A DNA stretch of 64,000 bases from Galaxea fascicularis (taxonomy: Eukaryota > Cnidaria > Anthozoa > Scleractinia > Euphylliidae), in the NCBI GenBank assembly GCA_948470475.1, contig OX419337.1, positions 24,053,291 to 24,117,290 on the forward strand. The letters run 5' to 3'. Numbering within the stretch: the first letter of the stretch is position 1; every line of letters begins with the position of its first letter. Of the stretch, positions 35,601-46,400 are shown in pieces. The notes under the pieces are model-generated. The model was not told the DNA's origin, did not search any database, and saw nothing but the letters and a program-made list of their open reading frames with translations. Both the position numbers and the translations under genes were made by a program.

Positions 35601-37749
35601 CGATTCATTTAATTCATTTAATCTCTTATACTTTTATGGGAAAACATACCTCCTGGACGGCCAGTTTCCAATGTCTGGCTAAAAGCCTGTCAGTCACTGA
35701 TATAGTAGCCAACCAAACAAATTTATTTACTAAATAACAATGATAATAACTTACAGACAAGACCGCAGAAACAAGGACAGAGGAGATAATTGGTGGGTTG
35801 TTTTTCTTCCACTCTGGATCACTGCCCCCCTTCAAGGGATTTTTCAGACCTTTCTTCTTCTTTTCAGAGATTTCAAACTCTATCAATGCCTTCTGTGATT
35901 TGCAGTAACGTTGAACACGGTTCAAGATGTCCTCACACCGATTTTGAACGTTGCTGTCATTGCTGGCTTCAAATTCATCCAGATGAGTTGGAACAATCAT
36001 GATCCGTGGCTTCAAGATACGTGACGTCACCAGATCCAGCCAATCACCAACAGTTCTGTTAAAATAGCTTTCAGTTGGCTCATAGTTGAACAGATCCACA
36101 ACTAGGATATGCAGTGCCTCTAAATATAAATAGAAATCATTCCTGTATCAATTTAGTTGGTTGAGTTTCAGGCCTAAGTCCTATGCTAATTTTCGTAATT
36201 CGGCCTTAAAATCACAAAATAACCACAGACCTATGGATTTTAACCATGCTGTTATTATTAACTGTTAATTGTGATTGTGAATGGCAATTTGTTTAACCAA
36301 CTGCAATGTCATAATAATTATGTTATCCATGTTGCAGTTAAAAATTAAATTCAGGTAAAAATCAATACTGTCTCATAATTATATAATTTTAGGCATCCAT
36401 TATATTGCTGTACATTGATACAAATGTCCTTACCATGTATAAATAATTATTCAGACTTATTAATTTCTCCATGCATTCTAGAAGCTTTCCCAACCAAAAA
36501 GACTTCACTTTTGGCACCGCTTACCCGAGGAGAGGAAAAATGGATGAGTCAACTGGTAACGCCGCTGTCCAGCGCAATCCACAATGTGAAACTCCACAGC
36601 ATCAGGATTTGGCCGCCAAGTGTAAAAATCTACACCCACTGTACTGTGTGGTTGACCATCTTCATATGTGAGAGCTTTTGCATTTACCAAAGCATATGCA
36701 AGGCTTGACTTTCCAGCTCCAGCTTCACCCAAAAGAACTACTTTGAGACGCCGTGAATGTACTGCTTGTGTGTCAACAGCTGCTAGTGATTCAAAATAAC
36801 CTTTGATACTCTGTAGGCCACGAGTGCAGACATCAAGGGGTGGACGGCAGAGGTTATTGTTCCCATCAACAATTAATGACTCAAGTGCTGGCATTTCAAT
36901 GATGGACTGAGGAAGACAAGTGAGTTTATTGTCAAATACATTGATAAGTATGCAGCTCTCTAAATTCTTGATCTCGTCCGGCAAAGTTGTGAGCTTGTTC
37001 TCCATCATCAACAGAAGTGTTAAACAACGAAGTTGTCCAATCTTTGGTGATAACTCTGAGATCTCATTTCTTTCAGCATTCAGCTTTTTGAGATTAGTCA
37101 GATCATACAATTCTTCAGGAAGCTTTGTTAAACCATTCTTTCCAACCCTCAGACCTTCCAAGCTCTTCAAATTTGCTATCTCACGAGGTAATTCAGTAAG
37201 TTGACAATCAATTAAATACAAGTCTTTCAGGTTTGGGAGATCAAAGAACTCTTTAGGCAAACTATCAGGTTTACCAAGATTATTGTAGCTGAAGTCTACT
37301 ACAACAAGACTTGACATATTCTTGATTTCTTTTGGAATCTTTGATAATGTGCAGTTATCCATGTACAGCTTCCTGATCTTATTAAGCTCACATAAGGGCA
37401 AAGGAAATCCCTCAAAATGATTTCCAACAAGATGCAATTCTTCCAAATCTGAGAATCTGCTAAACTGTTCTGGCAGTCGCAAGAGGCCATTGTCTGGTTT
37501 GGTGGGACTACAGCTCATAAACAGCATTCTAAGTTGTTGCTGTCCACAGAAGCTATCAGGGATCATCTCAAGGTAGTTTGAAAAAAACCTAAGATCCTGA
37601 AGACCAGGAATCTCTGTGAAAGCAGGAAACTGATCTGGTTGAACCGGATCATATCCTGTCAAATCCACAGTGACCACACCATTTTCATTTGTCACTGGTA
37701 AATGCCTTGGTACCATGTTTATTACTTCATATTCAAAACCATCTCCCAT
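26627..37749 (-). CDS. ROCO protein: LRR-Roc-COR-Death domain
   Basis: Exons (minus): 37749-36525, 36119-35755, 34681-34152, 33324-33135, 32811-32548, 31077-30852, 28003-27959, 26898-26627. All join in phase, giving 1038 residues. Residues 45-310 hold about ten leucine-rich repeats (e.g. LPNLKDLYLIDCQLTELP). The Roc GTPase has P-loop GEAGAGKS at 341-348, DCAGQ at 391-395 and THLD at 453-456 in place of NKxD. The COR region follows from about 540 to 930. The last exon is a death domain (LIADLAQQITKQWKLVATYL onward, ending KEEC). LRR-Roc-COR resembles MFHAS1; Roc-COR-Death resembles DAPK1. A role in innate or cell-death signalling is inferred from domains. An intron holds a LINE (29011-30765). 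An alternative last exon is described separately. Exon 5 could start elsewhere, but only the acceptor at 32812 keeps phase. Confidence 0.85.
27501..27679 (-). CDS. Possible alternative last exon of the ROCO gene with a membrane segment
   Basis: A TTTTCAG acceptor at 27680-27685 opens a 58-codon frame to TGA. It is phase 1, exactly matching the donor of the 45-base exon at 27959-28003, and begins EMTGKKTRVWLFVVGLLSSS, one predicted transmembrane helix after a basic stretch. No in-phase donor (phase 1, followed by GT) lets it continue into the death-domain exon, so it would be a terminal exon replacing the death domain (1007-residue product). It could also be a separate small gene starting at its own Met, or chance. 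Confidence 0.4.
28600..28980. repeat. GGATG-type degenerate tandem repeats, second array
   Basis: GGATGGGATGTTGGTCCAAC, ACAGGATACCCTGCATGAAG and later CCAGCATGAAGTGACTGGGA recur here, matching the arrays at 10480-11215 and 52400-52920. The LINE at 29011 begins right after this array. Confidence 0.65.
29011..30765 (+). mobile_element. 5'-truncated LINE retrotransposon with broken reverse transcriptase
   Basis: A frame from 29011 to 29940 encodes most of a reverse transcriptase: YRPISILPAFSKIFERAVYN, LAGIFLDLSKAFDTLDHAIL, GVPQGSILGPLFFIIYINDL and the catalytic FADDTSIF. The family type is L2/CR1/Rex-like by motif order. The frame is lost near 29920 by what looks like a one-base deletion and resumes in another frame (29882-30310), and a TAG at 30308-30310 interrupts the C-terminal part (RPHTCRTN, RIWNSLPSNIKNA follow). 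The 3' end has a hairpin GGGGAAATCTC/GAGATTTCCCC at 30595-30650 and ends in AGATAATAAAT repeats. It lies antisense in a ROCO intron and is inactive. Confidence 0.85.
31512..31998. mobile_element. ~490-base TIR element in ROCO intron
   Basis: The left end AGGCCCTGCTTACATGGAGG and the right end CCTCCATGTAAACAGGCCT are imperfect inverted repeats of about 30 bases. Inner motifs GTGCCC/GGGGCACC also match. There is no coding sequence; it looks like a non-autonomous DNA transposon with TTA-like flanks. Confidence 0.65.
32155..32530. mobile_element. pogo/Tigger-like non-autonomous element
   Basis: The right end carries GTCCGGATAATCGAGGTTCA followed by ACTGTA, the mirror of a CAGT..GAACCTCGATTATCCGGAC end typical of pogo/Tigger elements. 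The left end ACAGTTAATCGATTGTCCGG is a diverged copy. TA flanks are present on the right. The right edge is only 17 bases from the donor of the ROCO exon at 32548. Confidence 0.6.
32975..33120 (+). repeat. ~106-bp dispersed repeat copy
   Basis: CTGTGGATGAAATCCTAACC, ATTCAAATGAAAGCTACTGA and GCTGTTTATTATGCTGTACA occur in the same order as in the copy at 1-160, followed by the start of a second unit at about 33090. It lies directly beside the ROCO exon at 33135. A nearly identical copy, with the same preceding CCAGCAAAAC text, is at 27060-27215. Confidence 0.75.
35351..35385. repeat. Perfect 35-base palindrome
   Basis: AGTCGTGGTAAATAAAT, one central T, and ATTTATTTACCACGACT form two 17-base arms without mismatch. 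It lies in a ROCO intron. No larger element boundary is visible around it. Confidence 0.8.
35544..35706. mobile_element. Foldback element in ROCO intron
   Basis: TATATCAGTCACCAGGCTTT with TAGCCAGG on the left is mirrored by TGGCTAAAAGCCTG with CAGTCACTGATATA on the right, and ACGGCCA occurs in both arms. It is about 163 bases and non-coding. Confidence 0.6.
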
Positions 37750-37980
37750 GGCAGAAGTATTCAGGAGACAGTCAATCAGCTATCGCTTACTGATAAGAGC
37801 ACTGCAGCAAAGAACCTTCAAAACAAAGTAATCATGATGGCATATCAGTATTAATATTGACAGTTATAACACAAGTTGAAACTGTCATGACAGGTTAAAT
37901 ATTCAGGTTAAACTATGTCTTGCATATTTTTAGTTCAGTCTGCGGATACTTTGTTGGAAAAACAGTTATATTAATGGCTT

Positions 37981-38105
37981 GGGATCAGGGTTGACACAGT
38001 GGTGAGAGCACTCGCTTCCACTGGTGCATCCTGGGTTTCACTGACAGACTCGGTGTTTTATGAGGGAATCTGACTCCATCGGTGGGAAAAAGAGACTTGA
38101 AACAT
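37981..38105 (+). mobile_element. Partial tRNA-derived SINE (type 1)
   Basis: CAGGGTTGACACAGTGGTGA followed by GAGCACTCGCTTCCACTGG matches the head of the SINE at 40118. The B box is degenerate (GGGTTTCACTG) and the copy stops after about 125 bases. Confidence 0.65.
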
Positions 38106-39256
38106 TGTTTCTGGTAAAGTTAGCCAGATCTTCCTCCTAATTGGTTACTTTATCCAGATGCCAAAGGTCTTCTAATTAAGACCAAATTTGCCTAATACAC
38201 GCTATGCAAATCCTCAGCTTCCTTATATCAATGGCAAAGAAAATAATAACAAGAAGACCGTGTACCCCATTTCTCAGTATTCTGCAGTTACTCCTCTCAG
38301 TCAAATGCCCGGAGGAAAGCCTCGAATTGATCGGTTCAGAAATCTTCCGCTTCACTACACGTGCAATATCTTGAAACTCCAAGTTTCATGCTGGATAGGG
38401 GGAAGTCGATGATATAAGCGATGGACCAAACTCGCCCGAGTATAAACTTGACTTGCACGAGCAGAATTCGTAGCTCTTAATCAAGTTAGCTTATCGTCAA
38501 ATCAAACAACACGTATGCCTCCAAACTCTACGATTTTGACAGATGAACACACGGCTGCCTTTTTGGGATTTAGTAAGCCAAAATCATGAAAAAGAAGATT
38601 CGAAAAATTTAGCAAACGAAGACCTTCTCACCCGATATCTGGACATGTGAATATTTCATCATCCCAAAGTGACTCAAGATTGGGCAGTATAAAGTTTTAC
38701 CAGCTGATTTCGACATCAGATCATTCCGATCGCCCAACTTTCGTGATGAAGGGGCTTAGATGTTTCCTTCAATGTGGCAGATGTACAGTTCTTGAACCAT
38801 TTCGCAGAAGTAACGAAATATTGTGTACACACTACCGTAAACTGGAGGATGATCAGTTCAAAACATATCCGGTGGTATTCGTGGAAGGAAGACGGGCCCA
38901 GGCTCAGACGGGTCCAATCTTATTGCGCATGTTCAGACAAGGGCAGTGGCGAGACTGGGTCAGGTAGTTTGTAAAGAAACTGTTGCTACGTCGGTGGGGG
39001 AGTTATACACACAAATTTGGTCTTATGGACGGGGTTGATAATGTAAATTGACTACCGTACAGGGATTCTAAAAGCTGACGTTTCGAGCGTTTAGCTCTTC
39101 GTCAGAGTGAATCTTTACAATTAACTGCCTTTGGAAAGCATGCCCTTACCGAAACATCAGAAGCAGTGGTCAAGTAAATTTTGGCTTTCCCTCTTTGTAG
39201 ACATGACATAAAAGAAAGAAAGTCGATCATTGGTCACGCAATCCTATATCCTATTA

Positions 39257-39268
39257 GCCGCCATTTTG
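39257..39268 (-). promoter_or_regulatory. YY1-type motif (GCCGCCATTTTG on plus strand)
   Basis: The reverse complement CAAAATGGCGGC is a full YY1 consensus. It lies about 140 bases upstream of the DRC5 ATG in a divergent promoter interval, as in the NUB1/tubulin pair. Role inferred. Confidence 0.45.
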
Positions 39269-39341
39269 GGGGGAATCTGGGGTAGAGATTCATTCCCAGT
39301 GTTCTCTCAACTCCCCCTGGGAACGAGGATGGCGCTTCGAA

Positions 39342-39353
39342 GGCCATAGCAAC
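39342..39353 (-). promoter_or_regulatory. X-box-like (RFX) site upstream of DRC5
   Basis: On the minus strand the bases read GTTGCTATGGCC. The left half and AT spacer fit the RFX X-box (GTTGCCATGGCAAC type), the right half is degenerate. It lies about 50 bases upstream of the ATG, where ciliary genes commonly carry X-boxes. DRC5 is a ciliary gene, which supports the reading. Confidence 0.4.
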
Positions 39354-39403
39354 ACAGCTTGGTGAACTTACGTTAAAAATACGAGCTCTGAAAAGCCAAG
39401 ATT

Positions 39404-42400
39404 ATGGAGGTTGGAGGGAGGAAAATAGCGTCCCCGGTAATTTTTTAGTGTAATTTTGGCGGTTTAATTTCTCTTTTGTATTTAGAATACCCATGAAAGT
39501 GACTTGTGTCAGTTGAGGAGGATGTGATAGCAGAGTGTTTGACTACAGAGTACAGACGTCGAAAGCTGAAAACTTGCAATGATTTTGTGCTCTCCCTCTA
39601 AAACGATAAAATTTCGTGTAGCTTTGTTTTTTAGATCAATAATGTAGGAACGTTCGCATAACGTTGTTGACAGCAGGCATACATAATCAATGAGATCAGT
39701 GTAATCAATGAGTAATTAATCGGTAATTAATGACTTTTCCTGGAGGTTTGGCATTTAAAGAGAGACACCAGAATGCGGGGAATGAACATATAGAAATCCC
39801 TGACGTTTATATTTCAATTGAATAAGGTTCTCCGCCTCGTGCAATCATGTGTATCTGTAATCTCACAAGTTTGCACAAATGTGAACTGTTACTGAAAAGA
39901 AGCTATATCACTTCAAATTCAAACCGAAGATGGCCAAAAGTTTTTGGCCAAAACATCTTTCAAAAAGTTTTAAATGAACGTTGTTTGATGTTCATAGGAA
40001 GTCAGCGTCAGAAATTCCTTAAGTGATTATTTTATGGTAATCAATAAGTAATCAGTTGGTTAATCATTGAAGTATTGGCGGTATTGCCAATAGTCATTGG
40101 ATAACCATTGACTAATGGGGAGCAGGGTTGGCGCAGTGGTGAGAGCGCTCGCCTTCCACCAGTGTGTCCCGGGTTCAATTCTCAGGCTCGGCGTCATAAG
40201 TGGGCTGAGGTTGTTGGTTCTCTACTCTGCTCCGCGAGGTTTTTCTCTGGGTACTCCAGTTTTCCCTTCTCTCCAAAAACCAAATTTCATTTGATTTAGT
40301 TTGATTTGAGAATTGTTAAGAATTAAGAATTGCAACGATTTCTAATGATTATTGTGAGGCGCATTTGATCATATTCACATGCTAATTTGTGCCTAATGGC
40401 CTAATGAGTAATAAATTATTATTGACTAATCTATGCTTCACAACTTGTGTTAGTCTTTGATGTCATTGATTAGTCATCAGGGCTTTTTAAGTGGCGTCCT
40501 TGCTTGACTAGAAATTGATCTCAATCTCCGACCATATTAAATTATGCCATATTGACCCGAATCAAGATTCTAGTGGCTCTTAACAAGGGGGGGGGGGGGG
40601 GTGATGTGTCTTATATCTCATAGATACATCATTAGCAGCATTTTCATTGAGAGTTTTTGCTTGACTGGTTGTTGCAACAGACTAAGTAGTAGCAAGTTAA
40701 GTTTGCATATAAACTGGGGCCACTGAGTGTTATAAGTTTCTTGCTCCCATGCTCTTGAGGCCAATGACAAATTAAAAGAAAGACTACTGAAACTTGCTCC
40801 TGCAACTTGCTCCTGCTCTCGAAGTCAAAGAGGAATGAAAAAGAAAACCAATAATATATCCTTTGCACCTGCAGTTGCACTCTCTCAAAGTTGAAGAAGA
40901 ATTAAAAGAAGGAGTTGTAAAGCTATTGCACCCGCAGTCCCATGCTTGCAAAGTTGAAGAGGAATTTAAAGAAACTGGGTAGCAAAACTATTGCTCCTAC
41001 AGTCGCGCACTCCCAAAGTCAAAGAATGAAAGGGCACTGTAACTAGTGCTCCTACAGACCCACTCTACTGTAGTTGAATAATAGTGAAAGTAACTGCTCA
41101 GAATCAAGGCATTCATGTATGTGTGTATGCAGTATTTGTTTGCAATTGCCATAACTTAGGTGAATGTCATGCAGTCAGCTTGACAATGAAAAACATGTGT
41201 TAACTTACAACAATTAATTTTGATCTCAACAAAAATGAATGCTTACAACTTCTAAAATTGCAACTGTGTCTAGCCAGACCTTTATACTGGTCTCAGGAAT
41301 GAAAGCTTTGGTGATTGTTGTTGTGATTTTTAGGTGTTTGCAACAAGGGATAACCCAGCTGCAGATGCAAGACAAATGAGAAGGATTATTGCTGAAGATC
41401 CAGATTGGTTAGTAAATGACTTTGTTGTAATTATGTTTTTTCTTGCCAAAGATGATCTTCAACCTTCAGCCTTCTTTTTTTTTTTTTACGATAGGATGCA
41501 TCTTTGTGTACACAAACAGATTCACCTTTTATGCAGGCAACAGGCAATTTTCGCCACCTGTAGACAATGTTGGGGTACATATATATGTTGTGCCGCGTAG
41601 CACTATAAACACGAAGAGGTGGAACAGAGAATTAACTCTGAAGTGTAAATTAAAGTGCTGAAAGAACCCATGAAAAACCCACTGGGCGTTAGCCCTAGTA
41701 AAGGGTAACAGGGAACCACACGAGGCAAAGAAAAATTCTTATGACCTCGGTGGGAATCGAACCCACGACCTCCGGATTAGATCTACCGTTGCTCTGCCGA
41801 GTAAGCTACGAGGTTGGACAGAGAAAGTCTGGGACGATAAAGATGGTAAATCGCGGTGGTAGATCTAATCCGGAGGTCATGGGTTCGATTCCCACCGAGG
41901 TCATAAGAATTTTTCTTTGCCTCGTGTGGTTCCCTGTTACCCTTTACTAGGGCTAACGCCCAGTGGGTTTTTCATGGGTTCTTTCAGCACTTTAATTTAC
42001 ACTTCAGAGTTAATTCTCTGTTCCACCTCTTCGTGTTTATAGTGCTACGCGGCACAACATATATATGTACCCTTACTTTCTCTTCACCGCGATTTACCAT
42101 CTTAATCGTCCCCGACTTTCTCTGTCCGACCTCGTCGCTTAGTCGGCAGAGCAACGGTAGATCTAATCTGGAGGTCGTGGGTTCGATTCCCACCGAGGTC
42201 ATAAGAATTTTTCTTTGCCTTGTGTGGTTCCCTGTTACCCTTTACTAGGGCTAACGCCCAGTGGGTTTTTCATGGGTTCTTTCAGCACTTTAATTTACAC
42301 TTCAGAGTTAATTCTCTGTTCCACCTCTGTAGACAATGTTGGTTCATTTGCAACTCTGATTCCCACCATAAAATAATATGAGAGAGAAGTCAACATTTCT

Positions 42401-43263
42401 TTATGACTTCTCTGTCTATTCCCCTTTTTTCTACTCTAATTCTGTTTGAAATGCTGCGAAAAAATATGTATTTTTTGTCATCTTCATTGCCATTGTTCTC
42501 ATCATCATTATCGCCATTAGCATGGTAATTATTGTCTCTCTACTCCTGGTCTTATTTTCACGACTCTCATATCATCTCTTACTATTGGCTACTGACCCTC
42601 CATCCACTGTACCTACAAGTAGCTTCACTGCCATTGTCTTGGTTACCATCACCATTCTCATCATTTTCATTATAATAATTGTCACTATCGTCATACTCAC
42701 AGCTTAGGTTTTTTTGGAAGACAAATCAGAAAGTGATTGACATGATCAGTAATCCGTAGAGTTGAGGGGTGGACAAACGACTGGGAAAATTAATAATATA
42801 ATAAACATAGAACTGTAAGAAGAATTTGAAGCGTTTATATTTTTGCATTAATTCTGATTTTTGTAGTAAAATTCAGTTGTCATTTGATTGTGGTTTTGGT
42901 CTTTCTGATTACTAATATCATAAAGTTAACAATCAGTTCAAAATCAAGCAAAGCACATTCACTCTTACTGGATTTACAGTAATAACAGTGATGTAATATC
43001 TTGTTATAAATTTGTCTTTCAGGAGCCTTGCGACTGTTCCTCTGCTCACAGAACTTTGTGTCAAGCATATTGTTGGTAACTTTGAAGGTGACAAATATTG
43101 TACTACCTAGTATTTGCTGTCACATTTACTCATACTTTTGTCAGCAATAAAGTTGTTTCTTTAATCTTTCTCTGGTTTGTTACATAATGTGTTTATTTTT
43201 TCTCCCATCTGGATGCCTTAACCCTTTAACTCCCAAGGGGTTCTCCATTGACGAGTAAAATCA

Positions 43264-43297
<34 letters not shown>

Positions 43298-43384
43298 ATT
43301 TGGCACCATCGGGAGTGAAAGGATTAATGGGGACATAGCTTTTGGGTGAAGATGTGGTTAACCCTTTAACTCCCAAGGGGTTCT

Positions 43385-43437
<53 letters not shown>

Positions 43438-46400
43438 ATTTGGCACCATCGGGAGTGAAATGGTTAATTTCGTTTTGGTATTTGCTCACCCTGACTCCCA
43501 AAACTGAGAAACTTTCCTGTGCACATCTTTATTAGAACTTATTATCCATGAAATCCACTTTTTAAACCTACCCTTTACTAGCTAAAAGGTTTATAACTCT
43601 TTTTGTTTCACCTGTAGACAATCCAATTCTAGATGAACTCCTCCCAAAGCACAAGTCCAAAGTGCTTGATGCCCTATCAACTGAAATTGCAATGAAGTAC
43701 GTAGGTTCAACATTTAGCTCCTCTTAATGTTGTTCCTTTCTTATTTGGACATGTCTGTCTGTCTGTCTGTCTGTTTGTAGGTCTGTGTTTGATTGGCAAG
43801 GCATTCTAGCTACCTGTAGTGGTTCTAACTTTTGAGTCTGTGGATGAAATCCTACAGTGTGACCATTCAAATGAAAGCTACTGAGCAGTACTTTCCTGTG
43901 GTCCTGTTTATTATGCTGAACAAGGTGGTTTTAATTTTTAGTCTGCAGTTGAGTTCCTAAAGTGTGAGCAGTATCTTCTTGTGGTGCAGTTCATAACTCA
44001 TAAATCTATTCATGAATGAAATTACAGTGTAACTGCATGCTTCCGTCCTTTTTTCTTAATGATAGAGTCACAGCCAATCTAGTTTCTGATGAGGGTTACT
44101 GGAAGAGATGCTGTAAGGCAAGGTGGGAAGTGTGTGATATTAACCAACATGGAAACAACTGGAAAAGAATGTACTTTGAGAGGAATTTAGAAGGTTTGTG
44201 TGGCTTCTTTGCTTACTACAAAACATTATTCTCAGAGCTAGTTACTGTGACCAATTCCAGAGTGAAATCCAGGTCCTTTTCCGTCAGCAGTGTTTGACCT
44301 TAGCAATGGTTCATTTAAGCCCAGGACCTGTAGAAATTTGGTTTGGGCTAGTAGCATTTGAGAACCACTACCCACTGGGCTACTTTTAATAGAAGAGGTT
44401 TTGGAGATGGTATTGATGAACAGAAATTCAACTGGTTTTGAGTTAACTTGATCCTGTAAAAAAGAAATGGAACAAATTTCCCTGATACAAGCTTGTTAAT
44501 ATTACAATATTGGTCTTCAGAAGCGGCCATCACTTGGCCAACAAACGACACCATTTGGTTAGTATATTTTCAAAAGTTAAGGTCTAGTACAAAGATTTCA
44601 ATACTTTTGGAATAGCTGTCTGAGCTAACCAAAGAGACCTGATGAACATTTTAAAAACATTTTGAGTGAAAATCTAGACAAACTAGGCGGCAGATTTTGC
44701 TGGTTGCCGGCTTATATGACACCCCTGCTAGTAGTGTGCTGGAATAACCTTTAGAATAATTTATTGTAAGTAATTGCTCATAAATTATTTATGGTCAACA
44801 AATCTGGAGGAAATGTTGTCGGTCATCTTTCAACAAAGTTGGAAGGTGAACTCACCCCAAAATGATAATAATTAAAAATTCATAGTTAGTTCCCAAAGAA
44901 AAAGTGGGCTAAAAATGTGCCATATAAGCACTTTTTGCATTCATTTGTCTAATTTAATAATTTATTTGTGTTTGTACTACATTTGACCAACAGGGATTAT
45001 TGAAAATTTTGTTCCAGAGACTACAGACCCTACTTTGGTACGTCACTTTGAAGAGTAGTCATCAATTCTTTGTGATGCATGTGTGTGCCATGCATGGTGC
45101 ATGTGTAGGTCACTTTGAAGAGTAGTCATCAGTTCTTTGTGATGCGTGTGTTTCCCATGCATGGTGCATGTGTAGGTCACTTTGAAGAGTAGTCATCAGT
45201 TCTTTGTGATGCATGTGTGTGCCAATTGCATGGTGTATGTGTAGGTCACTTTGAAGAGTAGTCATCAGTTCTTTGTGATGTGTGTGTGTGCCATGCATGG
45301 TGCATGTGTAGGGTCACTTTGAAGAGTAGTCATCAGTTCTTTGTGATGCATGTGTTTGCCATGCATGGTGCATGTATAGGTCACTTTGAGGAGTAGACAT
45401 CAGTTCTTTGTGATTCATGTGTGTGTAGATGTTTACATAATACATGTATGCAAGGCTATGCTCTTCAAAAGTAGGTGGGAACCCATAATCTCTGAACCCT
45501 CGAGATCCAGGTGCCCAGCATATAAGTTTGGTGCTGAAACTAATATTTCCTGGATGCCCAAAGGCAAAAGTGAGTCGCCAGGGGCCACCGGGCTCTGCAA
45601 TAGCACAGCCCTGATGTGTTACAGCCTACATTTTTACTTAGATCGATCTCTTTGTGGCATGTGGCACAAAGGCCTCAATGTTTCTGTAATCTGTTTTTTT
45701 TTTCATCCAAGAAATACTCTTAGGACTGAATAATATTGTAAAACAGCATGGTGAATGAAAATCCCTCACAGATTAAAGGTGGAGAATAGTGTTAAAATCC
45801 AAAACATATGTATCTGTCTAGAACAGTAGTCACATTCTGTGGGTCTTGCTGTCTCCTCTCTCTGCAAAGGGCTCAGTCTCACTATCCCACCAATTCTACA
45901 GTTTACCTTTTCCTTTGGCCCTAAAATCAAATGGCAAACACACATATTGATGACATTATTATCCCTAACTGTGAGTACCCTCACCCTGGTCACTTAACCA
46001 TAGCTATCATAAGTTTATAAAGAGCCTTTGTTAAGCTAAACTAGTCAAATAAGTTACTGTTGAATCTGCATTCAGTTGTATGTTAAGCTCCATTGATTGT
46101 TTCAGTTGAATGAAACACTCAAGTTGTCAGCACCCTATGTGAGAGGATTAAACATAAGACAGCTTTTACCACCTGTGAAGGAGACTTTGATCAAAGATGA
46201 CGATACTTCTGATGCGTAAGTGAAAATTTTATGGGCCTCTCTCTGCAATGACATGTTTACTTCTGTCCAAGTCCAGGGCTTTCAATATAAGCCAGCTACT
46301 GCTGGAGCTTGTGAGTCATCTAGTCACTAACTTAACTTGGCCATGTTGGTCAACGAAATTTACTTGAAAAAATATGACTTGTAAAATGGCAGTTTTTATT

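Larger units (their letters stand above)
37750..39403. promoter_or_regulatory. Head-to-head interval of ROCO and DRC5 genes
   Basis: The start codons are 1654 bases apart. The interval holds a partial SINE (37981-38105), a repeat end with GCTGACGTTTCGAGCG at about 39072, a YY1-type site at 39257-39268 and an X-box-like site at 39342-39353. Frames at 38188-38967 are short and unsupported. Confidence 0.5.

Noticed and set aside
38188..38967. Short frames between ROCO and DRC5
   Set aside because: Under 110 codons, overlapping on both strands, no conserved features, in a divergent promoter interval.
42129..42203. A genuine tRNA gene
   Set aside because: A 7-base acceptor-like pairing and a good B box are present, but the anticodon stem does not pair properly and copies occur as repeat units, so it is a tRNA-derived SINE head.
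41741..42248. Frames reading VGIEPTTSGLDLPLL-type peptides
   Set aside because: They are translations of the tRNA-derived SINE copies; this peptide is a familiar false gene call from such repeats.
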